A stretch of DNA of 14,598 nt. It comes from Chromera velia. Its lineage: Eukaryota; Sar; Chromeraceae. The stretch covers positions 74,802-89,399 of the forward strand of contig JAHBMJ010003549.1 in assembly GCA_018398765.1 (NCBI GenBank). Direction: 5' to 3'. Under the pieces are notes generated by a model that was not told the DNA's origin, did no database searches, and saw nothing but the letters and a program-made list of their open reading frames with translations. The position numbers and the translations under genes were made by a program. Below, in pieces: positions 1 to 7,919 of this stretch; the first letter of the stretch is position 1, and each line of letters starts with the position of its first letter.

Positions 1-15
1 TCTCTCTTTCTGCAG

Positions 16-1773
16 GACGAGGGCAGCCCAAGCACCCCCCCCCACCGCCCCTGCCCCCGCACTTCCCCTCTGGTCAATCCACGACGCCCACAGAGGAGGG
101 CCCGTCTCCGCAGTGGCCCTCCCCCCCGCCACGGCCCCTCTGGACCCCGGCAGTCAAGACCTCACCAACACAGCCTACCTGGTCTCTGGAGGGGCAGACG
201 GTGTGGTGCGAGTGTGGAATCTGAGGACTCTGGGGCTCGTGAGTGCATGGGAGGGCGTGCATCGGAAGGCGGTCACGGGACTGTGGATAGACAGGCAGAC
301 CGAGAGACACAGAGTGCACTCGTGCTCTGCTGACCGCGTCGTGGCTGGCTTCGACGTGGCCTCAGGGTCTAAGGTCGCACAGCACGCACTCGTACAGAGT
401 GGAGGGCCCCTGAATGACATCAGCCAGAGACTGGACCATGAACAGGAAGTAAGTTAGTCAGTCTGCCTGAGCATGTGGAGATGATGTACATGTACATGTA
501 AAGTGATTGGCCTGATCGCTGATTGTACAAAAGGAAACTGGGCCCTTCTCTGTTTCGGTTTCTCCCCGTTTTCTCCTTTTCTGTCTGACTCTATGTGCCG
601 CATCCTGTTAACATGAGGGCTCATCGGCCTCACGGAAATACGCCCGCACATGCAGACACACGCAGAAGACTCAGCATGCCTCATTCCAATAGAAAATCCC
701 ATTCAGCACACATGCAGTGAGTGCACACACCGTTCCACTCCTCCTGCCCTTCCATGAATCCATGATGCAGATTGTGACTTGTGGAGACGACGGGCGGCTT
801 CTCTTTTGGGACCATGACTTTCCTGAGCCTGTCGCGGAGTTGCGCCCCGACGCGTCAACCGACGACCCCACAGCCGGTTCCTTTGGCACCAACACGCTCA
901 GCCTGAAGGCATCGCAGCAGACGCAGACGACCCTCAGTCCTCCAGCCATGCACAAATCCCACGCGCTTGCCAACAGAGAGGCCGGGACGCCCGTGAGACT
1001 TTCGGCAGTCGCTGTGAGCAACTGCGGAAGGTCAGAAAAAAAAAAGAGGAGGAGAACAGAATAGAGAAGAGACTTGTGGATGGAGGTGCCTCTTCCGATT
1101 CTTTCCTCTTTCTTGGGCATCCATCCTCACTCGTGCAGCTTTCTCACTGTCGCCCTTCCCTTGCCTTTCCTTTCCGAGCTCTGACATTGAATTGCACAAA
1201 TCAGAAGGGGCTGTTGCATTTCCTTCCCACCACAGAAACGATCACAAAACTCATGAATTCAATTTGTGTATGACTGTACAGATACAGACGTACCCCTTAT
1301 TGCACAGCTTTCGAGTTTTGTCCATCGATGCGCAGTTTTTGCCGCATTTACTTTCTTTCTGGGTCTCTGGGTGAGAGGCAGAGGGATGCTTCTTTGTGTA
1401 CGGCCACTGATTGTCTCTTTGTTCGTGAATGCATTGGCTTGAGAGAAGTCTCTAGATTCGCTGTGTTCTTGAATTATCTCCATGCGCTTGTTTGCACACA
1501 GACATATATCTTTATTACATACACTCCTACATGCATGTGTGGTCCTTCCTTTGATCTCCCCCCCCGCATGCATGCAGGTACATTGCCTGTGGAGGGTCGG
1601 ATGCCCGCCTGTACCTCTTCGACCTCCACGGGAGCTGCCAGATCTTCGGAGGCCTCGCTCACACGGGGGCAACGGGCCTGACACGCGTGTGCTGGACCGC
1701 AGACGACAGGCAGCTGATCGCGGGGTATGCAGATGGAGCGCTGGCGGTGTGGAATTTCTTTGGGTCGATGTGA
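16..1773 (+). CDS. WD40-repeat protein, 3' part of a three-exon gene
   Basis: Three exons are visible: 16-448, 771-1030 and 1578-1773, with TGA at 1771-1773. Introns are 449-770 (GTAAGT...CAG) and 1031-1577 (GTCAGA...GCAG). The first exon begins after an acceptor (CTGCAG) at the window edge, so the 5' end is missing; about 295 residues are present. WD40 blades show clearly: SGGADGVVRVWNLRT, SCSADRVVAGFDV, IVTCGDDGRLLFWD, IACGGSDARLYLFDL and a final IAGYADGALAVWNF. Reading across each splice gives continuous repeats, for example NCG-R-YIACGGSD at intron 2, which supports the exon borders. A low-complexity Ser/Thr/Gln insert lies between the third and fourth visible blades. WD40 propellers are protein-interaction scaffolds. 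The final blade closes the propeller just before the stop, so this is the protein's C-terminus. I cannot name the orthologue; a flagellar or cytosolic scaffold is possible but unproven. Confidence 0.85.
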
Positions 1774-2500
1774 CGATTTGGAGGGATTAGAAGGGGAGGG
1801 AGCAAGGGAGGCATGTGTGCGTGTGCATGGGTGTGTGTGCGGCAGTGCACGAGTGATTCCTTGCTCCATTCATCTCGGGGGGAGGAAACCATGACAGAGG
1901 ATCGGAATAAGGAAAGACTTTCTTGTCGATTTCAAGCCTTTGCAGACACACGCGCGCGCTGCGCACACAGATTTTCTTTCTCGCTGTGCGTTGATCGCTA
2001 AAGAAAACAACTGATGGCCCATCTTTATCTCTTTTGCCCCCGCCCTTTCTCTCTGCCTTTTCTCAAGTCAAGAAAAAAAAAAGTGAGAAGAGAGAAGAAT
2101 ATAAGCGGAGGGCGAGATGAGCCTCATCAAGGAGAGCCAGGCCAAAGAAACGGAGAGAGAAGATCAATGAAAGGATCAAATTCATACAACGATCATACAT
2201 TTTTACTAAAAATACGTTCCGTGTTTTAAACTTTGAAATTCTTTATTGATCATGAAAAACCTATGCAAATCAATCAATGCTATTATGTAAACAATATATC
2301 ATATGATATATCTACAGTTCATGCATAAGCGAGTCTGTTGAGGTGAGTCTAACTGTCTAAAGTGACAATGTTTTATGTCAAGGCCTTGCATTAAAAAATT
2401 AAAAAAAAAAATTAAGGACCTCTTTTTTTTTTTTTTTTTAGAATTTTGAAACAAAATCAATAGAAAATTGATCATTAAATTCATCATAATGACATCATTA
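1774..2500. other. Gene-free spacer, AT-rich in its second half
   Basis: I see no convincing gene here. The first 450 bases follow the WD40 stop codon and probably hold its 3' UTR. They are rich in TG/CA and pyrimidine runs, with no clear canonical polyadenylation signal. From about 2220 the base composition becomes strongly AT-rich. An 18-bp perfect palindrome (ATATATCATATGATATAT) lies at 2294-2311. An A-run (about 2395-2414) and an 18-base T-run (about 2421-2438) follow. The T-run lies beyond the LINE 3' end on that element's downstream side and could be a degenerate tail, but it is about 60 bases away from the terminal heptamers. Confidence 0.6.
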
Positions 2501-2528
2501 TTAGTGAATAGTGAATAGTGATTAGTGG
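2501..2528 (-). repeat. Four tandem heptamers, probable LINE 3' terminus
   Basis: On the plus strand: TTAGTGA, ATAGTGA, ATAGTGA, TTAGTGG. On the LINE strand this is a WCACTAW-like unit repeated four times. Short tandem repeats of this size at the 3' end are characteristic of several LINE lineages (for example CR1/L2- and I-type elements), which use them to align the RNA 3' end during target-primed reverse transcription. The position just beyond the 3' UTR hairpin supports reading it as the element terminus. Confidence 0.6.
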
Positions 2529-2629
2529 TGCCCTAGAGTACTGTCGCCGTTTTGTCTTATAGAGGTCGCCCCCATAAACGGCAGGGGGGTGTACCTCATC
2601 GCTAAGGCTCAGACCATACCCTGTGGCCC

Positions 2630-2645
2630 GCCTGGTTTCCCAGGC
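2630..2645 (-). other. LINE 3' UTR hairpin with GAAA tetraloop
   Basis: Read on the minus (LINE RNA) strand this is GCCTGG-GAAA-CCAGGC: a perfect 6-bp stem closed by a GNRA tetraloop. It sits about 30 bases after the ORF2 stop and about 100 bases before the terminal heptamers. In several LINE groups a 3' UTR stem-loop is recognised by the element's own reverse transcriptase, so this is a good candidate for that recognition element. The structure is seen in the sequence; its function is inferred. Confidence 0.6.
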
Positions 2646-2673
2646 CGCTAACAAACGACAATCTGTCTGCGCT

Positions 2674-4290
2674 TTATATGCTTTGGTCTATGGGCTGCTC
2701 AGAAGGGACTGCTCCAAAAATTGATCCAATGATACAGGATGAAAGGACACTTTGGCTTTGTGTACGCCCTCTCTGCATTCTTCTCTCAGCAATTTCTCCT
2801 TCTCCCTCCCTCAGCTGTCTTCCTGCTTCCATTGCTTCCAGAATGGTCTTATATTCTTCTTTTCTTCTTTCCATTCCTCCCTTTCTTTTTGTGATCACTC
2901 CGTATCTCTGTGCCAGCATTGTTTCATCTAACGAGCTTCCAGGTGCGTACCTTCCTGGGCTTTCCTTGAACACTCTTCTTCTGAACGCCGCCCTCCCCAG
3001 AAACTCATCTACTGCACTATGCCCTTCGTTTATCAAGAATTTGAACAGAGCCTTAGTGTGCAGTCTTCCTCTTTGTCCTTCTCTTTTCTCTCTGTAAACT
3101 TCTCTTGCTCTCTTTTCTCTTCCCTCATTCCAGTCTGCTCCTAATGTTCTATACATGTACGCTTTTTCTCTATCATAAATTGGACACTCAGTCAACATAT
3201 GGATCTCGTCCTCCAACACCTCTGTTTCCATCCATCCTTTGCAATAAGGGCAGAGTCTCTCCTCCAACGGTACTCTCTGCCCTCCTCTTTCTGGCACTTT
3301 TCCCTTTGTTTCCGCTAACGTCCTGTCTCCTACTCTGCAGGCTGTTCTCCTTCTGTGTTCTCCTCTTGGTGCTACCCTTCTATAAGAAAAGGGCACCCGT
3401 CCCAGTTTTTCTTTCTCTATTTTCATTCTCTCTCTTAGTCTTTCTTCTGATGCCTTTTCAAACAAAATGAGCTGCAATCTGTTTCTGTTTGCTTTTGTTC
3501 GGTGTATGTGTGCCATATAGACTTTTTTTCCTTTTTCTCTCTCTCAGAGTCTTCTATCTCTCTCTCTCACTCCCCTCTCAATTCTCTACATGAAGATTTC
3601 TTTCTTCTCCTCTTTTATTTCTTTATCTGTCTTGCTTACAATCCATATCTTTCCATCCTATCTACTCTTTCATTCACTGCGTGTGTCCCTATCTCTCCTG
3701 GCTGGCCTGCAAGCTTCTCTTTTGAAAAAAGATGAAGGCCTCTCTCTATGAATAGTGTCTGTGTGTATTTCTTCAAGTGCAAAAAGAAGTGAAAGGGATG
3801 CAACTCTGTTCTTTTTCCCCTCTTCAGGTTATCCTCCACTCCTTCTCTCAAGCAATGAATGATAGCCTGCCCAATCGCCTCCTTCTTCTTTTCTTTTAGT
3901 GCCTTTCTTGCCCATCTGATCATCCTTTCTGCCACTTCAATATCAATTGGAAACATCCCCCCCTCCATCAATGTAGTGTTTGCGTTTTCTGTCTTCCTTA
4001 GCCCCAAAACCCACCTCACAAAGCATCTTTGTTTTTCATCGAATTCTGCATAGGCCCTGTCTGTGCATGGGTGTATCTTGCATTCATACATCCATACTGC
4101 ACGCACCGTCTAATTAAACAAATGAAAACATTCTGTCGGCGGCACTGCTGGCTCTCTGGCTAACTTTTCTATTAATCTTTGCATGCATCTCTCTGCTCTC
4201 ACTACTTTGTCTGCCATTTGTATAGCAGCCTATGTTTCTAGAAATGATATAAAAAATCTGTTCCATAGTTTTTTTTCTATCATTATAACG
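2674..4290 (-). pseudogene. LINE ORF2 C-terminal region with CCHC zinc finger, broken
   Basis: Two open stretches on the minus strand belong to one broken protein. The upstream one (4106 down to 3636) carries TVRAVWMYE, an acidic/aromatic stretch FDEKQRCFVRWVLGLRK and MFPIDIEVAERMIRWARKAL, the pattern typical of LINE proteins after the reverse transcriptase. The same frame continues further upstream to about 4290 (QMADKVVRAERCMQRLIEKL) through TAG stops at 4110-4112 and near 4240. The downstream one (3516 down to 2674) contains CPYCKGW...DEIHMLTEC, a C-x2-C-x13-H-x4-C finger as found at LINE ORF2 C-termini. Its frame can be followed back to about 3650 through one TGA and one TAG, so a frameshift lies near 3645. 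Known role of the family: nucleic-acid binding during target-primed reverse transcription. This copy cannot make the full protein. Its RT and endonuclease domains are absent. Confidence 0.8.
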
Positions 4291-4441
4291 TCTTTTTACA
4301 TAAAGTTTCAGCTTCTGACTCTTTATCAATTATGAGAACGAGTTTTTTGCGGAAAAGCGTCGGTTTCCTATGTAAAAGAGGGGGCAAAAAGCACCTCACT
4401 CGGCGCCTCCGGCATGCGATGTACCTGTTGAATGCACCTGA

Positions 4442-4465
4442 AATGCACCTGAATTCAGGTGCATT
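4442..4465. repeat. 24-bp perfect palindrome
   Basis: The palindrome centres on GAATTC at 4451-4456. Twelve bases on each side pair perfectly (arm AATGCACCTGAA...). The left arm is itself the second copy of a tandem AATGCACCTGA repeat starting at about 4431. It has no loop, so it would form a cruciform in DNA or a dimeric binding site rather than a normal RNA hairpin. Confidence 0.8.
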
Positions 4466-4662
4466 CGTCCAAAGCACCTTACACCTTGCACCTATGCACC
4501 TTTTCTCATCCTTAGTGATAAATAAATGTTATTACACTGTTATGCAACTGTTATTTTTATGTTGCAAGGTGTTACATATGCTTATGATGTCTTGATGGAG
4601 CTTATCATCGAAAAACAAAACAAAAAAAAAATGTACTGGAGAGCGTATTTTTTTTTTTTTTT

Positions 4663-4667
4663 TAAAT
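4663..4667 (+). repeat. Probable 5' target-site duplication of copia element
   Basis: TAAAT directly before the 5' LTR pairs with AAAAT (10606-10610) directly after the 3' LTR. One mismatch in five, in AT-rich DNA, makes this suggestive rather than certain. Confidence 0.5.
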
Positions 4668-4962
4668 TGTTGAGCCGCCATGCCTGAAGTGCCCGCCGCC
4701 ATGCGCGCCGCCTTATAGATTGATGAGCCATGTCGAGCTGCATGCATGCATGTGCATGCTTCTTGAAGTTCATGCAATTTGAATTAATTGCAATCAATAG
4801 TAGCATGCTCATAAAATCTGATGAGATGAAACGGCTAAACAATGAAAGGAACGGGAATATGCAATGCATCCCGTCCTTCAGTCTTTCCCTGTAAGAAGAT
4901 CTTAAGAGATTCTAATGATAAGCTTCTAGTTGAGAAGATCTAGTGGCTTCTAGGGTCTTTCA
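4668..4962 (+). repeat. 5' LTR of copia element
   Basis: Begins TGTTGAGCCGCC and ends GGTCTTTCA; it aligns without gaps to 10311-10605. It contains TGCATGCATGCATG at 4739-4752 followed by TGCATGC at 4753-4759, and two AGATCT-centred motifs near its 3' end. As the 5' LTR it should carry the element's promoter, but no TATA box is obvious. Confidence 0.95.
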
Positions 4963-5020
4963 GTCAGTGTGCCAGATCTGATTGGATTTCCTTCTTCTCT
5001 CTCTCTCTAGATTTTTCAAG

Positions 5021-6286
5021 ATGGTCCGGATGAGAGCTCAGAGGAGAAAGGAAAAGGAAGAGGCCAAGAAGAAGGCCCAAGAAGAAGCTGCAGCTGCACA
5101 GTCAAGCAGCAATGCAGTGACCCTCGATTCCAAACTCGATTCCCTTCTAGAGAAGAAATTGGAAGAAAAGATTGACAAGATCGTAGAAAAGATTTTGGAA
5201 AAGAAGAAGTCCGGAAAGAACAAGAGATGGCAGAAGGTTTCTGTTGCTGTGCCGAGCAACGATTTGGACTCTTCTGATGACTCGAACTCTTCCAGCGAGT
5301 CTGAGTCCTCTGATTCTTCCTCTGTCGTGTCGTTTTCTTCGTGGAAGAAGGTGAAGGTGGACTGGGCGCTTCTGCCTGTGTTCGACCCCAAGGAGGGGTT
5401 CGAAGATTGGGAGAGACAGTGGGGAGATTTTATGAAGGAGAAGCTCCGGAGGTCCCGTTTTGGCTCTTCCGGTCAGTGGAAGAGGGTAGTTTGGATGGGC
5501 ATGTACAAGGCCGCCAAGAATGACTCGAGGTTCAAGTCCCACCTCAAGCGATTCTTCCGTGCTGGCCTCAAGCACAAGGAGGTCTTCAGGCATATGAAGG
5601 AAGAATACCTCTCCAACCTGCTTGTGAGGCAACTGGCAGTGGAGGAGAAGGTCAAGGAATTCCCCTACGACACCAACCGGTGCAGCGCAGCCAGAGAGGT
5701 CCTCAAACCCAAGATCAAGTTTGGGTTTAAGACCCTGCGTCGACGTCTGTCCAATCTGGAGGTGGAAGCGATGGAGGTGTAAAGACCCATTGAAGATACA
5801 GCGAAGCTGACCATGATCCTCCACGCACTCGACTCCGACCAAAAGAACACCCTCATTACCGCCATCAGAGCGCAGAAGGGAGAGATGCTCCTTGACTTGA
5901 ACTCGCTCTTGTGGGACGATATTTGTTCTCACCTCGACTGGTTTGCTGCCATCAAGGAGAAGGAGAAGGGCGGGGAAGGGGGAAGGGAGAAGGCAGGGCG
6001 TTTATCCAACCCCAAGGGGGGACACAGGGGGAATGATCGTGGTAGGTAGAGGGAGAACGGGAACACTAGGGGGTCCTCCGGGCAGGGTTCGAGTGGGAGC
6101 TCTGGTCAGGGGGGGCAGCATCCGGTCTACTACACCTGTGGGAGAAAGCACGAGGGTGAGTGCTGGGCCAAGAAGAAGAACATCGAGTGCAGGGATTGCG
6201 GCGAGAAGGGCCACTATGCGGGCGCCCCTGCGTGCAAGAAGAAAGGGGGGTCCTCTTCCTTGTCTGGGGGGGGGAAGGGCGATTGA
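5021..6286 (+). pseudogene. gag: Copia Gag, interrupted by TAA and TAG
   Basis: ATG 5021 (MVRMRAQRRKEKEEAKK) is chosen over the upstream TTG of the open frame because it follows a pyrimidine tract in the leader. The N-terminus is a charged, probably coiled-coil segment with an AQEEAAAAQ stretch and an acidic Ser-rich tract (SSESESSDSS). A helical capsid-like region follows (WERQWGDFMKEKLRR to LSNLEVEAMEV). TAA at 5780-5782 interrupts it, and the same frame resumes with DTAKLTMILHALDSDQK. TAG at 6047-6049 interrupts a Gly-rich linker. Two zinc knuckles follow: YYTCGRKHEGEC, where the first Cys is Tyr, and CRDCGEKGHYAGAPAC, with C-x2-C-x4-H-x6-C spacing. The frame ends at TGA 6284-6286, directly before in-frame pol. 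Gag of this family forms the virus-like particle and binds the element RNA. As written, only the N-terminal 253 residues could be translated without readthrough. Confidence 0.85.
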
Positions 6287-6946
6287 CCATGCTTGGGCGT
6301 GGGACGAGAGACGGCAAGGGGCTCTCGTTCCTCGAACCTATTTACACCCCTGGCAGAGGACGACTGCAAGTGTGAAGAGGTCCGTTTTCTTTTTGCTGAT
6401 ACTGGTTGTAGGAAGCATCTGATTGGTTATGACATGGATGATTGCATTGTAGACAGTTGGAGAAAGAAAGTGACGTATGAGAAAGCTGAGGGAGATTCTT
6501 TTCAGACAGACAGATACGTGCGTGCGCGTGTCGGTGTTTTGTCTCCAGAGAATGAAATCGAGGAGGTGTACATAGAAGGTGCATACTCGCGTTCGGTTCC
6601 TGTTTTTTTTTTGTCTGTTCGGGGTCTCCGTCTACAGAAAGTTGACAAGCCTTATTGGGTCGAATTGCGTTCATCAAGAGACGGAAAGAAAGTCAAAGCA
6701 TTGTTAGAAGAGAGAGACGGTGTACACATAATTTGTACATTTCCTTTTTCTTCTTCTTCTTCTTTTGTTTCTTTTTCTTCTAAACGAGTGAATGAATGTG
6801 TCTGCCTGGCAGTCACCGAGGAAGAGAAGATTTCTTCTGGTGATGATCCCGTCTCCCCCCCGATAGAAAAGGTGATGGCAGGTGGAGAGCAGGCGGGAGC
6901 CTCTCAACCCTCCGGACCCGATTCTTTTTCTCTTGCTCAAGATGGT
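6287..6946 (+). pseudogene. pol: Copia Pol: aspartic protease region
   Basis: Same frame as Gag, immediately after the Gag TGA. The catalytic motif is VRFLFADTGCRKHLIG, with Asp-Thr-Gly at 6398-6406; in copia elements this protease matures Gag and Pol. The surrounding residues (IGYDMDDCIVDSW, VPVFFLSVRGLRL) resemble a retropepsin fold, although low-complexity Phe/Ser-rich codons (about 6740-6780) follow. No initiator is needed if this is a Gag-Pol fusion made by TGA readthrough. The segment ends at TAG 6947-6949. This is the longest stop-free piece of the front half of Pol (about 220 codons). Confidence 0.75.
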
Positions 6947-7919
6947 TAGATGACCCAGAGAGAATTGAACATGTGGCACTGCCGTTTTAGATACTCGACA
7001 GGTAAGCGTTTGTATGCGACCCTGAGAGAAAAAGGAATGGCTCACCGTGTGCATGTGAAGGATTGTACAGAGATGATTGACTGTCGCGAGTGTAGAGAAG
7101 TGAATGCAACTATGAGAAGAATTCCAGCAAGACAAACACCGGGGGGGAGGGCAGAAGAATTCAATAATGTTGTTGTGCATGACCTCTGCATGCTTGCGGG
7201 GGGTGTGCCAGCCAGTCTCCTTATTGATAGAAAAACGAGATTCATGTAGGGAGAGACTCTTTCTCAAAAAAGTCAGGCAAAGAGAGCAATGATCCACTGG
7301 ACAAGGAAGTGGCAGAGACTTGGGAAAGGGAAACCAAAGATCGTTAAGACAGACAATGGAGGCGAGTTCGAGAAAGAATACGATTCTTTTTTACAAAGAG
7401 AGGGAGTGCATCATGAGAGAGGACCAGACTACTATCCTCAAGTACAGGGACAAGTAGAAAGACCAAATAGAACTGTAAAGAGACTCTTGAGAAAGACAGT
7501 CAGAAAGGCCCGCTTACCCAGATACACAGAGAAATGGCTCTTTCCGGGGGTGGTGTAGCAGTTAAATGAAGTTGTGTCGACTATAACAGGGGAGTCTCTA
7601 ATGAAGGCAGTTTTGGAGGAAGAGAAGACAGAAGAGATTTCTCCGATTGCTGTGGGAGACAGGGTAGTGGTGTATGATCCTCACCCAATCAAGAAGGGGG
7701 CAGAGCCTGTGCACGGAAAGGAAGGCATCTTTGCTTCTGTAGAGAATTCATCTATAGTCTGTAGTGGTAGTTCTGATAGAAAAAGGGAACGGATAGAAGC
7801 CTTTGCGAGTGCATCCTTCACTTGTTTCACTTGTCAGGTGGTCAGACATTTCTTTTGTTTCTTCTTTTTCTCCTTCTTCTTCTTCTTTGTCTCCAGATAG
7901 ACAGGGTTTTGTTCTATAG
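6947..7919 (+). pseudogene. pol: Copia Pol: integrase, five TAG stops and one frameshift
   Basis: A zinc-binding N-terminus is present (MWHCRF...DCRECREVN), but the second His of the usual WH-x4-H pattern is Tyr (WHCRFRY). The catalytic core shows Asp in HDLCM, Asp in VKTDNGGEF 57 residues later, and Glu in QVERPNRTVKRL 35 residues further, matching a D-D-E integrase. A C-terminal segment (VGDRVVVYDPHPIKKG, KPLRVHPSLVSLVRW) follows. In-frame TAG codons lie at 6947 (the upstream boundary), 7247, 7556, 7794 and 7917. Near 7758-7760 one extra T shifts the frame: the sense reading moves from SSIV to VVVLIEKG. The frame after the shift continues to the end of Pol. The enzyme inserts element cDNA into the host genome; this copy is inactive unless stops are suppressed. 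Confidence 0.85.

Larger units (their letters stand above)
2501..4300 (-). mobile_element. Non-LTR (LINE) retrotransposon, 5'-truncated 3' fragment
   Basis: This minus-strand element runs from higher to lower coordinates. It begins (5' truncated, border only approximate) near 4300, downstream of where the reverse transcriptase catalytic core would be. It continues through the post-RT region and a CCHC zinc finger, then a 3' UTR of about 150 bases containing a GAAA-loop hairpin. It finishes at four tandem heptamers (2501-2528). The plus strand here is pyrimidine-rich because the LINE coding strand is A/G-rich. 5' truncation is the usual result of incomplete target-primed reverse transcription. 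No poly(A) tail directly abuts the heptamers, which fits families that end in short tandem repeats instead. The clade cannot be set without the RT core. Confidence 0.8.
4301..4667. other. Spacer with GCACCT cluster, palindrome and A/T runs
   Basis: No gene is recognisable. GCACCT occurs at 4391, 4434, 4445, 4474, 4488 and 4496, plus once inverted (AGGTGC) at 4457. From 4501 the sequence becomes AT-rich. An A-rich run (about 4609-4631) and a T-run (about 4648-4663) lie just before the copia insertion. The paired A and T runs could be tails of older retroposons, but I cannot define a unit. Confidence 0.5.

Noticed and set aside
671-1120. 149-codon minus-strand frame
   Set aside because: It is antisense to WD40 exon 2, where the plus frame has clear WD blade motifs.
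2294-2311. AT palindrome as a functional site
   Set aside because: It lies in very AT-rich DNA where such palindromes arise by chance; mentioned only in the spacer entry.
2678-3735. Several plus-strand open frames rich in Ser, Leu and Phe
   Set aside because: They result from the pyrimidine-rich complement of the LINE coding strand; the minus strand carries the zinc-finger protein.
4963-4985. Primer-binding site complementary to a known tRNA
   Set aside because: The bases after the 5' LTR do not match an initiator-Met or other tRNA end that I can recall; a half-tRNA primer cannot be tested here.
5147-5932. 261-codon open frame on the minus strand across gag
   Set aside because: It is a shadow of the Gag frame: the plus strand carries recognisable Gag with zinc knuckles downstream, and the minus translation shows no domain.
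6704-7297. 197-codon minus-strand open frame
   Set aside because: It lies opposite the protease and integrase coding sequence and lacks any motif.
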